A stretch of DNA of 64,000 nt from the NCBI GenBank assembly GCA_963676345.2, contig CAXXTS010000002.1, forward strand, positions 620,001 to 684,000. Direction: 5' to 3'. This stretch comes from G963665925 sp963676345. GTDB lineage: Bacteria > Bacillota > Clostridia > Peptostreptococcales > Acidaminobacteraceae. Of the stretch, positions 17,871-25,296 are shown piece after piece (within the stretch, counting starts at the first letter, position 1; each line of letters begins with the position of its first letter). Both the position numbers and the translations under genes were made by a program. The notes below the pieces were generated by a model, which saw only the letters and a program-made list of their open reading frames with translations, made no database searches and had not been told where the DNA came from.

Positions 17871-19766
17871 TTAGCCAACTGTTTCTGTCGACTCTTCAAC
17901 TTCATAGATTGTTGCACGTTTCTTTGATTTTTCAAGACTTTGCTCGTTTGCAGCCAGCTCGATATTCTTATCAACTTCGCGTCCGATTGTCTCAACGTTG
18001 CTTAGCTTAACGTTTGGATTCCACTTGCGCTCAGGCTTCTTAATTTCTTCACCAGCCATAACCGACTTAAGCATTTCAAGCGCACGCAGTGCATCTTCTT
18101 TACAAAGCGTATTATTTGATAGGATTTCATTCTCGATGCCCAGTGCTGACTTATTGAGGTCAATCATGTTTGTCATGTACTTGTTACCTACAACAAGTGC
18201 GCCCTGATTTGCAGAGAATGTCATACCTACAACGCTCACACCACGAGAACCAACTTGCTCATGATGGCTTGCAAAGTCGATGTGGTTGTTACCAAAGCCT
18301 TCAGTTGTAATGATTGCACCATCAACATCCAGCGCTTCTACGATCATGCCCAGACGGTTTGATACATAGAACTTCTCTGAGTTTACCTGAGGTGAACCCA
18401 CGAAGATTACGCCGCAAAGATCGATTTCTTCATCATTCATTGCTTCTGTAACAAGAGGCTCTCTCCAGTAGTGACGGCTTGTTTCCTTAGATGCAGGACC
18501 GATGCATACCAGTGCATGGATACCGCCATCAAGAACTTCTGTAGGTGCCAGCATAACTGGAACATTGCCAAGGTCAACGTTTGGCTTGCCACCAAGTACG
18601 CCAACTGGCTCAACTGGAAGAATCAAGTTGTCATGCATAGCGCCCTGACCCATGATTTCTTTAATAACAACAACTTTTTTGTTGCCCTTGCGTCGCTTCT
18701 GCTTTAGAACTTCTACGGTTTCAGGCTCACGTGTAACCGCTTTAAGCGCTTCTCGAATTTCCTGTGTAATGAAATCAGTAGCCTTATGTGCTGCTAGAGG
18801 CCCTGGTCTTTCCATGTTTGTGTTTTCTTTAATTGTTACTTCCGTTTTAACAAAGAACTCGCCCTTGTCAGGTGCACCTGGGCGGCCCCACATTACATTA
18901 CGGTCGATGATGCCCTCAGATGAACCGAACTCACCAATTTGAACGCCATTTTCATCTGTACCAGTTACAACCATGATGACTCCGTCAAGTGTTCTTGTAA
19001 CACCATGACCAATCTCGCCTTCTTCTTTAGTCGCGATTGGCTGAACATCCATGATTGTCTCACTGTACTTGTCATACATGTCTGGTGTAATGATTTCGAA
19101 CTTCATGTCTACAACAAGCTCATCCTGAGAAACAGCGTCTTTGCAAATATCTTCACGTACATACAGTGTGTTGCCTTCAATCTTCGTTTCAGGACCCATC
19201 TGTACATCATTGATCATGTAGTGCTTTTTAGTTACTTCACGTACAACACGCTCCACAACAGCTGGTGCTGGTGCCGGTGCTGATACTGCCGGTGCTGGTG
19301 CTGCTACTGCTGCAACGGGTTCAGTAACCGCTGCTGTTTGTACAGGTGCCATCATCGGGATTTCAAGCTTGATGTCTTTACCTTCGCCGATTTCAATTTT
19401 TAGAACCTGACCTGTAGCCGTTTGCTGAATTTGAGCTGCCGGTGCTGCCACTGCTGGTGCAGGTGCCGCTGGCGCTTTTTCAGCTGCTTCTGGTTCTTCA
19501 GTCGATTCAACTGCGTTTAAACCCTCAAACATATCTGCCTTAAGTGGTGTAAGTGCGTCTACTGTTTTAAGCAGTTTTGCACCCAGTACCTGCTCAATTG
19601 TCAGGCAGTCATCACCAATTTCCAGCAGGCCTGAATCTTCAAGGTCTGGGAAAATTGCTGGATCTTCAAGATTTGCTACATCAAATACCGTTCCTTCTTC
19701 AAAGCGGCAGCATGACACTGCCGGGTCTTTTGCATGTTCTTTAGCCGTTTCAGCAGTAATAGACAT
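17871..19766 (-). CDS. prdA: D-proline reductase proprotein PrdA
   Basis: Proprotein of 631 aa that self-cleaves into two subunits, the C-terminal one carrying a pyruvoyl group that binds D-proline. The cleavage site is recognisable as GGIHALV-CIGPASKETS with the precursor cysteine at residue 421. Residues 1-80 contain SCCRF and acidic stretches; residues 90-170 are an Ala/Pro-rich linker flanking a short beta-rich block (GQVLKIEIGEGKDIKLEIP); 180-420 is the PrdD-like part and 421-631 the PrdE-like part. SD AAGGAGG precedes ATG 19766. It heads the catalytic genes, about 110 bp after the readthrough end of prdC. Confidence 0.95.
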   Translation of the reverse strand: MSITAETAKEHAKDPAVSCCRFEEGTVFDVANLEDPAIFPDLEDSGLLEIGDDCLTIEQVLGAKLLKTVDALTPLKADMFEGLNAVESTEEPEAAEKAPAAPAPAVAAPAAQIQQTATGQVLKIEIGEGKDIKLEIPMMAPVQTAAVTEPVAAVAAPAPAVSAPAPAPAVVERVVREVTKKHYMINDVQMGPETKIEGNTLYVREDICKDAVSQDELVVDMKFEIITPDMYDKYSETIMDVQPIATKEEGEIGHGVTRTLDGVIMVVTGTDENGVQIGEFGSSEGIIDRNVMWGRPGAPDKGEFFVKTEVTIKENTNMERPGPLAAHKATDFITQEIREALKAVTREPETVEVLKQKRRKGNKKVVVIKEIMGQGAMHDNLILPVEPVGVLGGKPNVDLGNVPVMLAPTEVLDGGIHALVCIGPASKETSRHYWREPLVTEAMNDEEIDLCGVIFVGSPQVNSEKFYVSNRLGMIVEALDVDGAIITTEGFGNNHIDFASHHEQVGSRGVSVVGMTFSANQGALVVGNKYMTNMIDLNKSALGIENEILSNNTLCKEDALRALEMLKSVMAGEEIKKPERKWNPNVKLSNVETIGREVDKNIELAANEQSLEKSKKRATIYEVEESTETVG

Positions 19767-19811
19767 ACAATCGCCTCCTTATATCTCTCACATGTTTTCT
19801 ATTCTCTGAGT

Positions 19812-19844
19812 GGCTTAAGGGCCATGGCCATGGAGCCTTAAGCC
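19812..19844 (-). other. Strong hairpin in the prdC-prdA intergenic mRNA
   Basis: GGCTTAAGG and CCTTAAGCC form a perfect 9-bp stem around a loop that itself contains the palindrome GGCCATGGCC. No U tract follows, so it is not a simple terminator. It lies between prdC and prdA and may mark an mRNA processing or stability point that sets higher expression of prdA and prdB. Confidence 0.6.
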
Positions 19845-19876
19845 GCCCACCTCAACCCGATTCTAATCGAGAAGAT

Positions 19877-21172
19877 CTACGCCTTTGTTCTTCTATACAG
19901 TCTGTGACCTGCGCCCCTAAGAACGTGGTCTGTACTGTGATATACCGGGACACCTAACCTAGGCGCCACTTTCATAACGGTATTCGTTCAATCCTCGCAG
20001 GTGCCAGTCAGAATGATCTCAGCACCTTTTTTGCGAAGCTTAAGCACTTTTTCAGTTTGTCCTGGACAACTTCCCGGAAGGTCACATCTGAAGCGTCCGC
20101 CAACCTCTGTCATACGCTTGCACTTTTCTTCAGCAACCACTTCAGCACCCATAGATGCTGCAATTTCTCTGAGTCGCACTTCATCAGCGCCGCATTCACA
20201 TGCAATAACACCAACCTTGCGTGTATCTCTTGGGAACTCCACTGCAACCAAAATGCCGCCTGTTGTTTTGTTTACAGATGCGTCTTCATGGCTTCTCTTT
20301 CCTGTAAAAGGACCACCCATTACGATTTCACCTGAACAAAGGGCATAGCCGCCGCATGCGTCAATCAAATCACCAACGCGTGTTCCAATCGGAACATCCA
20401 TAAACACACGACCTGATTTTGCATCATTGACACGTCCGCCAACAGTCAGGTCTTTTGTAATAACCGGACGTTTTTGTTCAATTGCACGCGTTACGTTTTT
20501 TAATGTCTCTGTGTTGGTTACGACTGCGCCAGCTTCCAGTGGCAGCTGACCCGGTTTAAGTTCAACACCCACCAGTTCTCTGACAATGACACGTTCATCA
20601 CCGGCTGGATACATATCTGGCAAAATTCCGATTTCAAGGTGCACTTCTTCTTTAATGAGTGTTTCAAACTTTGCACAGATTTTTTTATGTTTCGGTTTAA
20701 TGGCAATAATACCGCGCGATGCATTTGTCATTTCCATAACATACTTCAGCCCGCGAACAACTTCCGCAGCTGATTCAGACATATGCTGAGCGTTGTGCTT
20801 TAGAACAGGTTCACATTCAGCCGCATTGGCAATGACTGCACCACCTTCTAAGTCCACATTGAATTTGATATGTGCTGGGAATCCGGCTCCACCTGCACCA
20901 ACAATGCCTGCAAACTCTACCGCTTCCAGATTCGTACTGAAATCAGGGATGGGTTCGTATGATTCTGATTGCTCAGCATCAACACGAATTATGATGTTGT
21001 CTTGATCTATATCAGCTATTTCTCCATCAACACTTGAATGAATACGCGCACCCAGACCGTTAGGTTCTGCGATGAGTTCGCCGCGTTTAATCTTAGCGCC
21101 TGCTTTAACAACTGCCTGGCAAGGTGCGCCGACATGTTGCTTCAGTGGAATCTTAATAATAGACTCCTTCAT
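19877..21172 (-). CDS. prdC: PrdC, RnfC-like electron-transfer selenoprotein (Sec at UGA 19988-19990)
   Basis: RnfC-like protein thought to feed electrons to proline reductase. ATG 21172 follows AAAGGAGG. Codons 1-394 contain the RnfC-type N-terminus (KIPLKQHVGAPCQAVVKAGA), the flavin-binding GIVGAGGAGFPAHIKF and C-terminal cysteines (ACECGA, EEKCKRM, GSCPGQ). The frame meets UGA in GTCED-U-TNTVMK and then stays open for 36 more family-like codons (VAPRLGVPVYHSTDHVL, YRRTKA) to TAG 19877. I therefore annotate a 431-aa selenoprotein with Sec395, as in other clostridial PrdC. Ending it at the UGA would miss the redox centre. Confidence 0.88.
19949..19967 (-). promoter_or_regulatory. SECIS-like hairpin in prdC
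   Basis: On the mRNA, GGCGCCT-AGGTT-AGGTGTC forms a 7-bp stem (two G-U pairs) with a 5-nt loop containing GG. It begins 20 nt after the UGA at 19988-19990, in the usual SECIS window. Fold assessed by eye. Confidence 0.6.
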
Positions 21173-21219
21173 AACGAATGCCTCCTTTATCGCATTTTCG
21201 ATTTCGTGAACTTATTAAC

Positions 21220-21235
21220 GCAGAATCCGTGCCAA
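21220..21235 (-). promoter_or_regulatory. Sigma-54 (-24/-12) promoter of the prd operon
   Basis: Minus strand TTGGCACGGATTCTGC matches the sigma-54 consensus TTGGCACG-N4-TTGC at all key positions except one T to C change. Transcription would begin near 21208, leaving a leader of about 36 nt before prdC. The sigma-54 activator PrdR is encoded nearby, and dyads resembling activator sites lie 200-340 bp upstream. Confidence 0.85.
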
Positions 21236-21253
21236 CTTTGATAATCTTCTATC

Positions 21254-21299
21254 AAAAAAAAAAACCATTCATTCTACAACTGTGTAAAATGAATGGTTT
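21254..21299 (-). terminator. Terminator just upstream of the prdC promoter
   Basis: AAACCATTCATT pairs with AATGAATGGTTT (12 bp) and is followed on the minus strand by a run of eleven T residues. It lies immediately upstream of the -24 element, so it would insulate the sigma-54 promoter from read-through out of the LysO genes. Confidence 0.85.
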
Positions 21300-21417
21300 C
21301 AGCCTCATAAAAAAATGTATTCAATTTTACTTTTCTTATTATTTCATCCAGAAATGGTTGATTTTTATACCATTTCATCTTCGTTTTAACAGTTTTCTCC
21401 TCTTTTCCATGTATTTT

Positions 21418-21433
21418 TGTCAGCTATCTGACA
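21418..21433. promoter_or_regulatory. Candidate PrdR upstream activating site 1
   Basis: TGTCAG-CTAT-CTGACA is a perfect 6-4-6 dyad about 195 bp upstream of the -12 element, a normal distance for a sigma-54 activator site. The same architecture recurs at 21542, 22852 and 22968. Confidence 0.7.
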
Positions 21434-21541
21434 CGTTTTATTCAGATTCCCCCTCTTAAGAAGTAACTCTACGGCCTATACATTAGTATTTTAAATACAC
21501 AAAGTTGTTTTTATTAATTTTGGCAATACACTTCAAGCTTG

Positions 21542-21576
21542 TGTCAGATATCCGACACGCGTCAAGGATTCGACGC
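21542..21576. promoter_or_regulatory. Candidate PrdR upstream activating sites 2 and 3
   Basis: TGTCAG-ATAT-CCGACA (21542-21557, one mismatch) is followed at once by a weaker dyad GCGTC-AAGGATTC-GACGC (21559-21576). Paired tandem dyads are typical of Fis-type HTH enhancer proteins such as PrdR. Confidence 0.65.
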
Positions 21577-21636
21577 GGGACATATTCCTCCCACTTTTTT
21601 GTAAAATATTGATTCTTTACTTGTTTTAAACCCACT

Positions 21637-21693
21637 AAAAAAAGACCCGTACATAAAGGGCTTATAAAACAATAAGCCCTTTATGTACGGGTC
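21637..21693 (-). terminator. Terminator of the LysO gene pair
   Basis: A perfect 22-bp stem, from GACCCGTACATAAAGGG to CCCTTTATGTACGGGTC, with the loop AAAACA or its complement. On the minus strand TCTTTTTTT follows. It is located 54 bp after the second LysO stop codon. Confidence 0.9.
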
Positions 21694-21702
21694 CTCTATT
21701 TA

Positions 21703-21747
21703 TGTTTGTTCATTATCAATGTTTGTTCATTTTCTTGTTTGTTCATT
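21703..21747. repeat. Three direct repeats of TGTTTGTTCATT
   Basis: The 12-bp unit occurs at 21703, 21720 and 21736 (17- and 16-bp periods), between the LysO stop codon and its terminator. On the minus strand it reads as three AATGAACAAACA units, which could include a 16-codon reading frame, but there is no ribosome-binding site. Function unknown. Confidence 0.7.
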
Positions 21748-22346
21748 TATAGTCCATAAAAGAATGGGACTAAAAGAGGCACCAGACTACTCAACATAAC
21801 CCCATTCACAAGCGAAAGTGGCACAATTTCGGGTCTGGTATTGCGCGAAATAACCGGCAGTGTGGTATCCATTGACGTTGCTGCCGCAGGTGCTATCGTC
21901 GTATAATCATTAAGATATTTAGCTATAATTGGTATAAACACAACTGTGAGTACCATTCTAAATACATTAGATAAAAATGCTACAGCACCGATCTCTGCAC
22001 TGTGAAGTTGTGTCAGCAAAACACCAGATAGGCTCGACCAACCAAGACCTGATGATATGGATAGACTCAAATTCATAGGTAGTCTCAAAACAATGCCGCC
22101 AAGTACCCCGCCAAGCAAACTGCCCACAATGGTACACAAGGAGATAATCAGCAAGTAGCCACCCTGCCCTTTAACCTGCTTGAGGACCGCTCTGTTAGAT
22201 CCTATTTCAAGACCGACTAGAAATACCAGAAAACATAAGACAAGTGATGTGGATGTATTTACAGAAGCTACAAAGCTATCCGGCACAAAAATGTAGCCGG
22301 CAAAAGCGCCAGTAATAACCGCTATAAAAATAGACAGCGTCATCAT
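21747..22346 (-). CDS. LysO-type transporter, C-terminal half protein (DUF340)
   Basis: A 199-aa membrane protein with five to six hydrophobic segments. GLGWSSLSGVLLTQLHSAEIGAVAFLSNVFR and the acidic/Asn-rich signature are those of the LysO (YbjE) lysine exporter family. In this genome the exporter is split: this gene overlaps the upstream one by ATGA (22343-22346), so both halves are made together. Lying between prdR and prdC, it may export lysine or another cationic amino acid, or have been adapted to a proline-fermentation product; the substrate is unproven. Confidence 0.82.
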   Translation of the reverse strand: MMTLSIFIAVITGAFAGYIFVPDSFVASVNTSTSLVLCFLVFLVGLEIGSNRAVLKQVKGQGGYLLIISLCTIVGSLLGGVLGGIVLRLPMNLSLSISSGLGWSSLSGVLLTQLHSAEIGAVAFLSNVFRMVLTVVFIPIIAKYLNDYTTIAPAAATSMDTTLPVISRNTRPEIVPLSLVNGVMLSSLVPLLVPFFYGL

Positions 22347-22624
22347 TTTCCGACATCCCTCCTCTCTTTAGCAGAACTGAATATATAGACAAACAGAACG
22401 CTAAAAACTGTACAGAACACTGAAAATGTAAGTGCCTGCCAGCCAATCTGAAACATATGACTTACAATTGTCTTATTCATTCCAATGGATATCCCCATCG
22501 AGAATAAGAGCAGCATTATTCCAGCAAACTGCAATTTATCATTGACCTTCCGTTGATTGTCAGACATTTTAATAAAGCATCCGATTACAACACCGCTCCC
22601 CAAGCTCAAAAGGATTGGTAACAT
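22343..22624 (-). CDS. LysO-type transporter, N-terminal half protein
   Basis: A 93-aa membrane protein (MLPILLSLGSGVVIGCFIKM...) with three hydrophobic segments, matching the N-terminal LysO domain. The frame extends back to 22699, but AGGAGG at 22632-22637 sits 7 nt before ATG 22624, so I start there. It overlaps the C-terminal half gene by four bases. LFSMGISIGMNKTI is characteristic of the family. Confidence 0.8.
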   Translation of the reverse strand: MLPILLSLGSGVVIGCFIKMSDNQRKVNDKLQFAGIMLLLFSMGISIGMNKTIVSHMFQIGWQALTFSVFCTVFSVLFVYIFSSAKERRDVGK

Positions 22625-22851
22625 TCCCATCCCTCCTACCGAAAACCATGGTGGTAAACACCAAATCCCCCTTACCCGACCAAGCTCAATATAGCACATT
22701 CAACAGGGGGTGCACAATACTCTAAAAAAACTCAAAGATTACATATTCTTAATAGCTTGTTAAACGCTTTAAGTTAACGTATTTTTTAAATAATTAAATT
22801 TCAGATTATGCAGTATTTTCTGTGTCAGATGTGACATTTTTTACAGAAAAC

Positions 22852-22867
22852 CGTCAGTTTTCTGACG
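22852..22867. promoter_or_regulatory. PrdR-site-like dyad upstream of the LysO genes
   Basis: CGTCAG-TTTT-CTGACG is a perfect 6-4-6 dyad, like those upstream of prdC. A related TGTCAG-AT-GTGACA lies at 22823-22836. I found no acceptable -24/-12 promoter between here and the LysO start, so its target is unclear. Confidence 0.55.
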
Positions 22868-22954
22868 TTTTCACGCTCTGTTTTCCATGTTTTTAAAACT
22901 CATTTTTAATACAAAGCCTCATTTTCCAACAGGCTTGGCCTAATTTTGAATTGA

Positions 22955-22996
22955 AAAAGCCGACAAACGTCAGTTTTCTGACGTTTGTCGGCTTTT
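22955..22996 (-). terminator. Terminator of prdR containing a PrdR-site-like core
   Basis: A perfect 19-bp stem with a TTTT loop (AAAAGCCGACAAACGTCAG and its complement), 50 bp after the prdR stop codon. The hairpin tip, 22968-22983, is CGTCAG-TTTT-CTGACG, identical in 16 bases to the dyad at 22852. Confidence 0.85.
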
Positions 22997-23045
22997 AGAC
23001 AGGATTTCATCGTTTTTTATTTAAAATACTTGCTGCAATTTTTTT

Positions 23046-24800
23046 TCAGCTGATATTATATTGATCCATTTTGTAATAAAGGGTACTTCTTGGAATATTC
23101 AAGTATTTGGCTGCTTGGGCCTTCTTCCATTTTGACTTCTCAAGTGCCTTTAATATGGTCTGTTTTTCGATACGCTCAATCATGCGCGTTAAATCCATTT
23201 CATCATCGGTCCCCATAGAAGGGTCTATAGGATGCTTGCCGACATCTTGCATAATATATAGGGGTACCGATTGAACTGAAATGACACCATTTTGAGAGAG
23301 CACGGTCATGGACTCAACAATATTTCTCAGTTCCCTGATATTGCCCTTCCACCTGTACCGCTTCAGTATTTGAATAACTTCTTCCTCAACAACTGGCTGC
23401 TGCATCTTATTTTTATGGCTAATTTCTTCAAGGAAACTGTAAATGAGCGATTCAATGTCTTCAACACGCTCTCTTAGCGGTGGGAGCGTCATCGTGATTA
23501 CATTCAGTCTGAAGTACAAGTCTTCCCTGAATGTACCCTCTGCGACCATTTGTTCCAAATCCTTATTGGTTGCTGAAATAATTCTGCAGTTTATGTCCCT
23601 GCTGGTTTCAGCCCCTACTCTTCGAATTTCATTTTCCTGAAGAACGCGCAGAAGCTTTGCTTGCATATGCAGAGGTAAATCGGCAATTTCATCAAGGAAA
23701 ACAACACCGTTATCCCCAAGTTCGAAAATCCCCATTTTCCCCTTTTTATTTGCACCTGTAAACGCTCCGGGCTCGTATCCGAAAAACTCACTTTCGAAAA
23801 GCTGATCCGGTATAGCACTGCAGTTTACAGGAATAAATATGCCTTCACACTGGCTTTCCCTGTAAATAGCACGCGCAAATACCTCTTTGCCCGTACCGCT
23901 CTCGCCGTAAATAAGAATACTTGATGTTGTTTTTGCAACACGTTTAGACAAATCAATAGAAGCACGAATGGCTGGACTCTTGCCCACAATGGTTCCAAAA
24001 ACATTTTCTCCAATGGACTCGACCATACGTCCAAGATAACTCACCGTTTCATGAACCCGCGACAACTCATTGCTCAGCCTTTTCACTTCAGAGATATCGC
24101 GCTCTGAGGATATGGCACCAATAAAGCTCCCGTCAGATGAAAACAGCGGAACTGCACTAATGGCAACCTGATAGTTGGGCCTTGGTTCATGACACACACT
24201 TTCCAGTCGCTTTCTATCTCTAAGGACATCGAGAATAAGAGCATCTTTAAAATAGGTCTTCAAAGGCTTGCCTATCACCTTTTCTCCAGGCATTTGATAA
24301 AGTTCCTCTGACTTCTTATTCCAAAGTATGACTTTTCCATTTGCATCTACAACACATACTGCTTCATGTAGAGAGTCTATGAAAATATGCAGTCTCTTCC
24401 AAGATTCTTCCATACTCATATAGTAATGGTTTAGAATTTCTCGATTTCGTATGACACCGCATATTCGACCATTTTTCATAACCGGCACACGGCCTATCCC
24501 CTTAGATAGCATCAAGTTTCTAGCTTGCCCAAGGGTTTCATTCGATTCGATTGTAATGAGGTTCTTTTTCATTTTCATCCAAACCGGTAAATCCAAAGAT
24601 TCATCGGCCCGTACCACCGCCGAAACATCCTTCATTGTAAAAAGACCAATGATGGCGCCGTCCTTATTTGTTACAAAAATATCATCAGTTCCACTGCGAA
24701 GCATAAATGTGAGTGCTTCATAGATAGAACCATGTTCATATATTTTTGCAATGTTGCTTGACATAACCGCGTCGATGCTAGGATGATCTGTAAAAAACAT
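23046..24800 (-). CDS. prdR: PrdR, sigma-54-dependent proline-responsive activator
   Basis: Enhancer-binding regulator of about 584 aa. Residues 1-120 are a CBS pair (VMSSNIAKIYEHGSIYEAL; KKNLITIESNETLGQARNLM), then a PAS domain at about 140-250, an AAA+ domain (Walker A YGESGTGKEVFARAIYR, sigma-54 contact loop EPGAFTGANKKG, Walker B VFLDEIADLP) and a C-terminal Fis-type HTH ending KAAKYLNIPRSTLYYKMDQY-like. Start ATG 24800 is set by AAGGAGGG. The CBS-PAS-AAA-HTH order and the prd neighbourhood identify PrdR, which activates proline reductase genes in the presence of proline in Clostridioides. Confidence 0.93.
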   Translation of the reverse strand: MFFTDHPSIDAVMSSNIAKIYEHGSIYEALTFMLRSGTDDIFVTNKDGAIIGLFTMKDVSAVVRADESLDLPVWMKMKKNLITIESNETLGQARNLMLSKGIGRVPVMKNGRICGVIRNREILNHYYMSMEESWKRLHIFIDSLHEAVCVVDANGKVILWNKKSEELYQMPGEKVIGKPLKTYFKDALILDVLRDRKRLESVCHEPRPNYQVAISAVPLFSSDGSFIGAISSERDISEVKRLSNELSRVHETVSYLGRMVESIGENVFGTIVGKSPAIRASIDLSKRVAKTTSSILIYGESGTGKEVFARAIYRESQCEGIFIPVNCSAIPDQLFESEFFGYEPGAFTGANKKGKMGIFELGDNGVVFLDEIADLPLHMQAKLLRVLQENEIRRVGAETSRDINCRIISATNKDLEQMVAEGTFREDLYFRLNVITMTLPPLRERVEDIESLIYSFLEEISHKNKMQQPVVEEEVIQILKRYRWKGNIRELRNIVESMTVLSQNGVISVQSVPLYIMQDVGKHPIDPSMGTDDEMDLTRMIERIEKQTILKALEKSKWKKAQAAKYLNIPRSTLYYKMDQYNIS

Positions 24801-25114
24801 ATGAAGCCCTCCTTTCAAAATTCACGTATGAAATCTCCAATTTAGAATATACCTATATCATAAAAAAACAAAGTGTTTTTCAATGTTTTCCTAATTTTTT
24901 TTAAATTTTATTATAAAATCAAATTTTTATCGCATATGTTTTTATATATATAAAAACAAACCTTGCAAAAGTTTCCAGAGTAAGGGCATTGTACCATTCA
25001 ATTTCTCTCCTAAATATACAAGCAATTTTCATGCCATACTAAATTTTATTCATTTTACTGCTCTATTTTGTTCTATGTTATTATTACATTCTCACGTGTT
25101 GTTCCATATATATA
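24801..25114. other. AT-rich intergenic region upstream of prdR
   Basis: Over 300 bp of very AT-rich sequence between the start of prdR and the terminator of proS. It must hold the prdR promoter, but I cannot single out a convincing -35/-10 pair or a sigma-54 site, and no reading frame here looks real. Confidence 0.5.
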
Positions 25115-25160
25115 AAAATGCCGTATTTAGACGCGCCTATAAAACACATCTAAATACGGC
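25115..25160 (-). terminator. Terminator of proS
   Basis: GCCGTATTTAGA and TCTAAATACGGC form a 12-bp stem with a 17-nt loop; on the minus strand TTTTTATA follows. It lies about 140 bp after the proS stop. A small plus-strand hairpin with a T run (25201-25227) is also present between them. Confidence 0.75.
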
Positions 25161-25296
25161 TGATATTTTGAGTAAAATTAGCTTCTAATGCCTCGAAGAA
25201 TGCACCCTGACAAAGTGCATTTTTTGACACTCTGATTCAAAAATCATGCATCTTCTAACTTGGTGTTATTCATGTTTCTAAAAGCATGCGCCCCGT

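Noticed and set aside
22640..22800. Sigma-54 promoter for the LysO genes
   Set aside because: I looked for GG-N10-GC on the minus strand and found no acceptable match; the nearby dyads alone do not show it.
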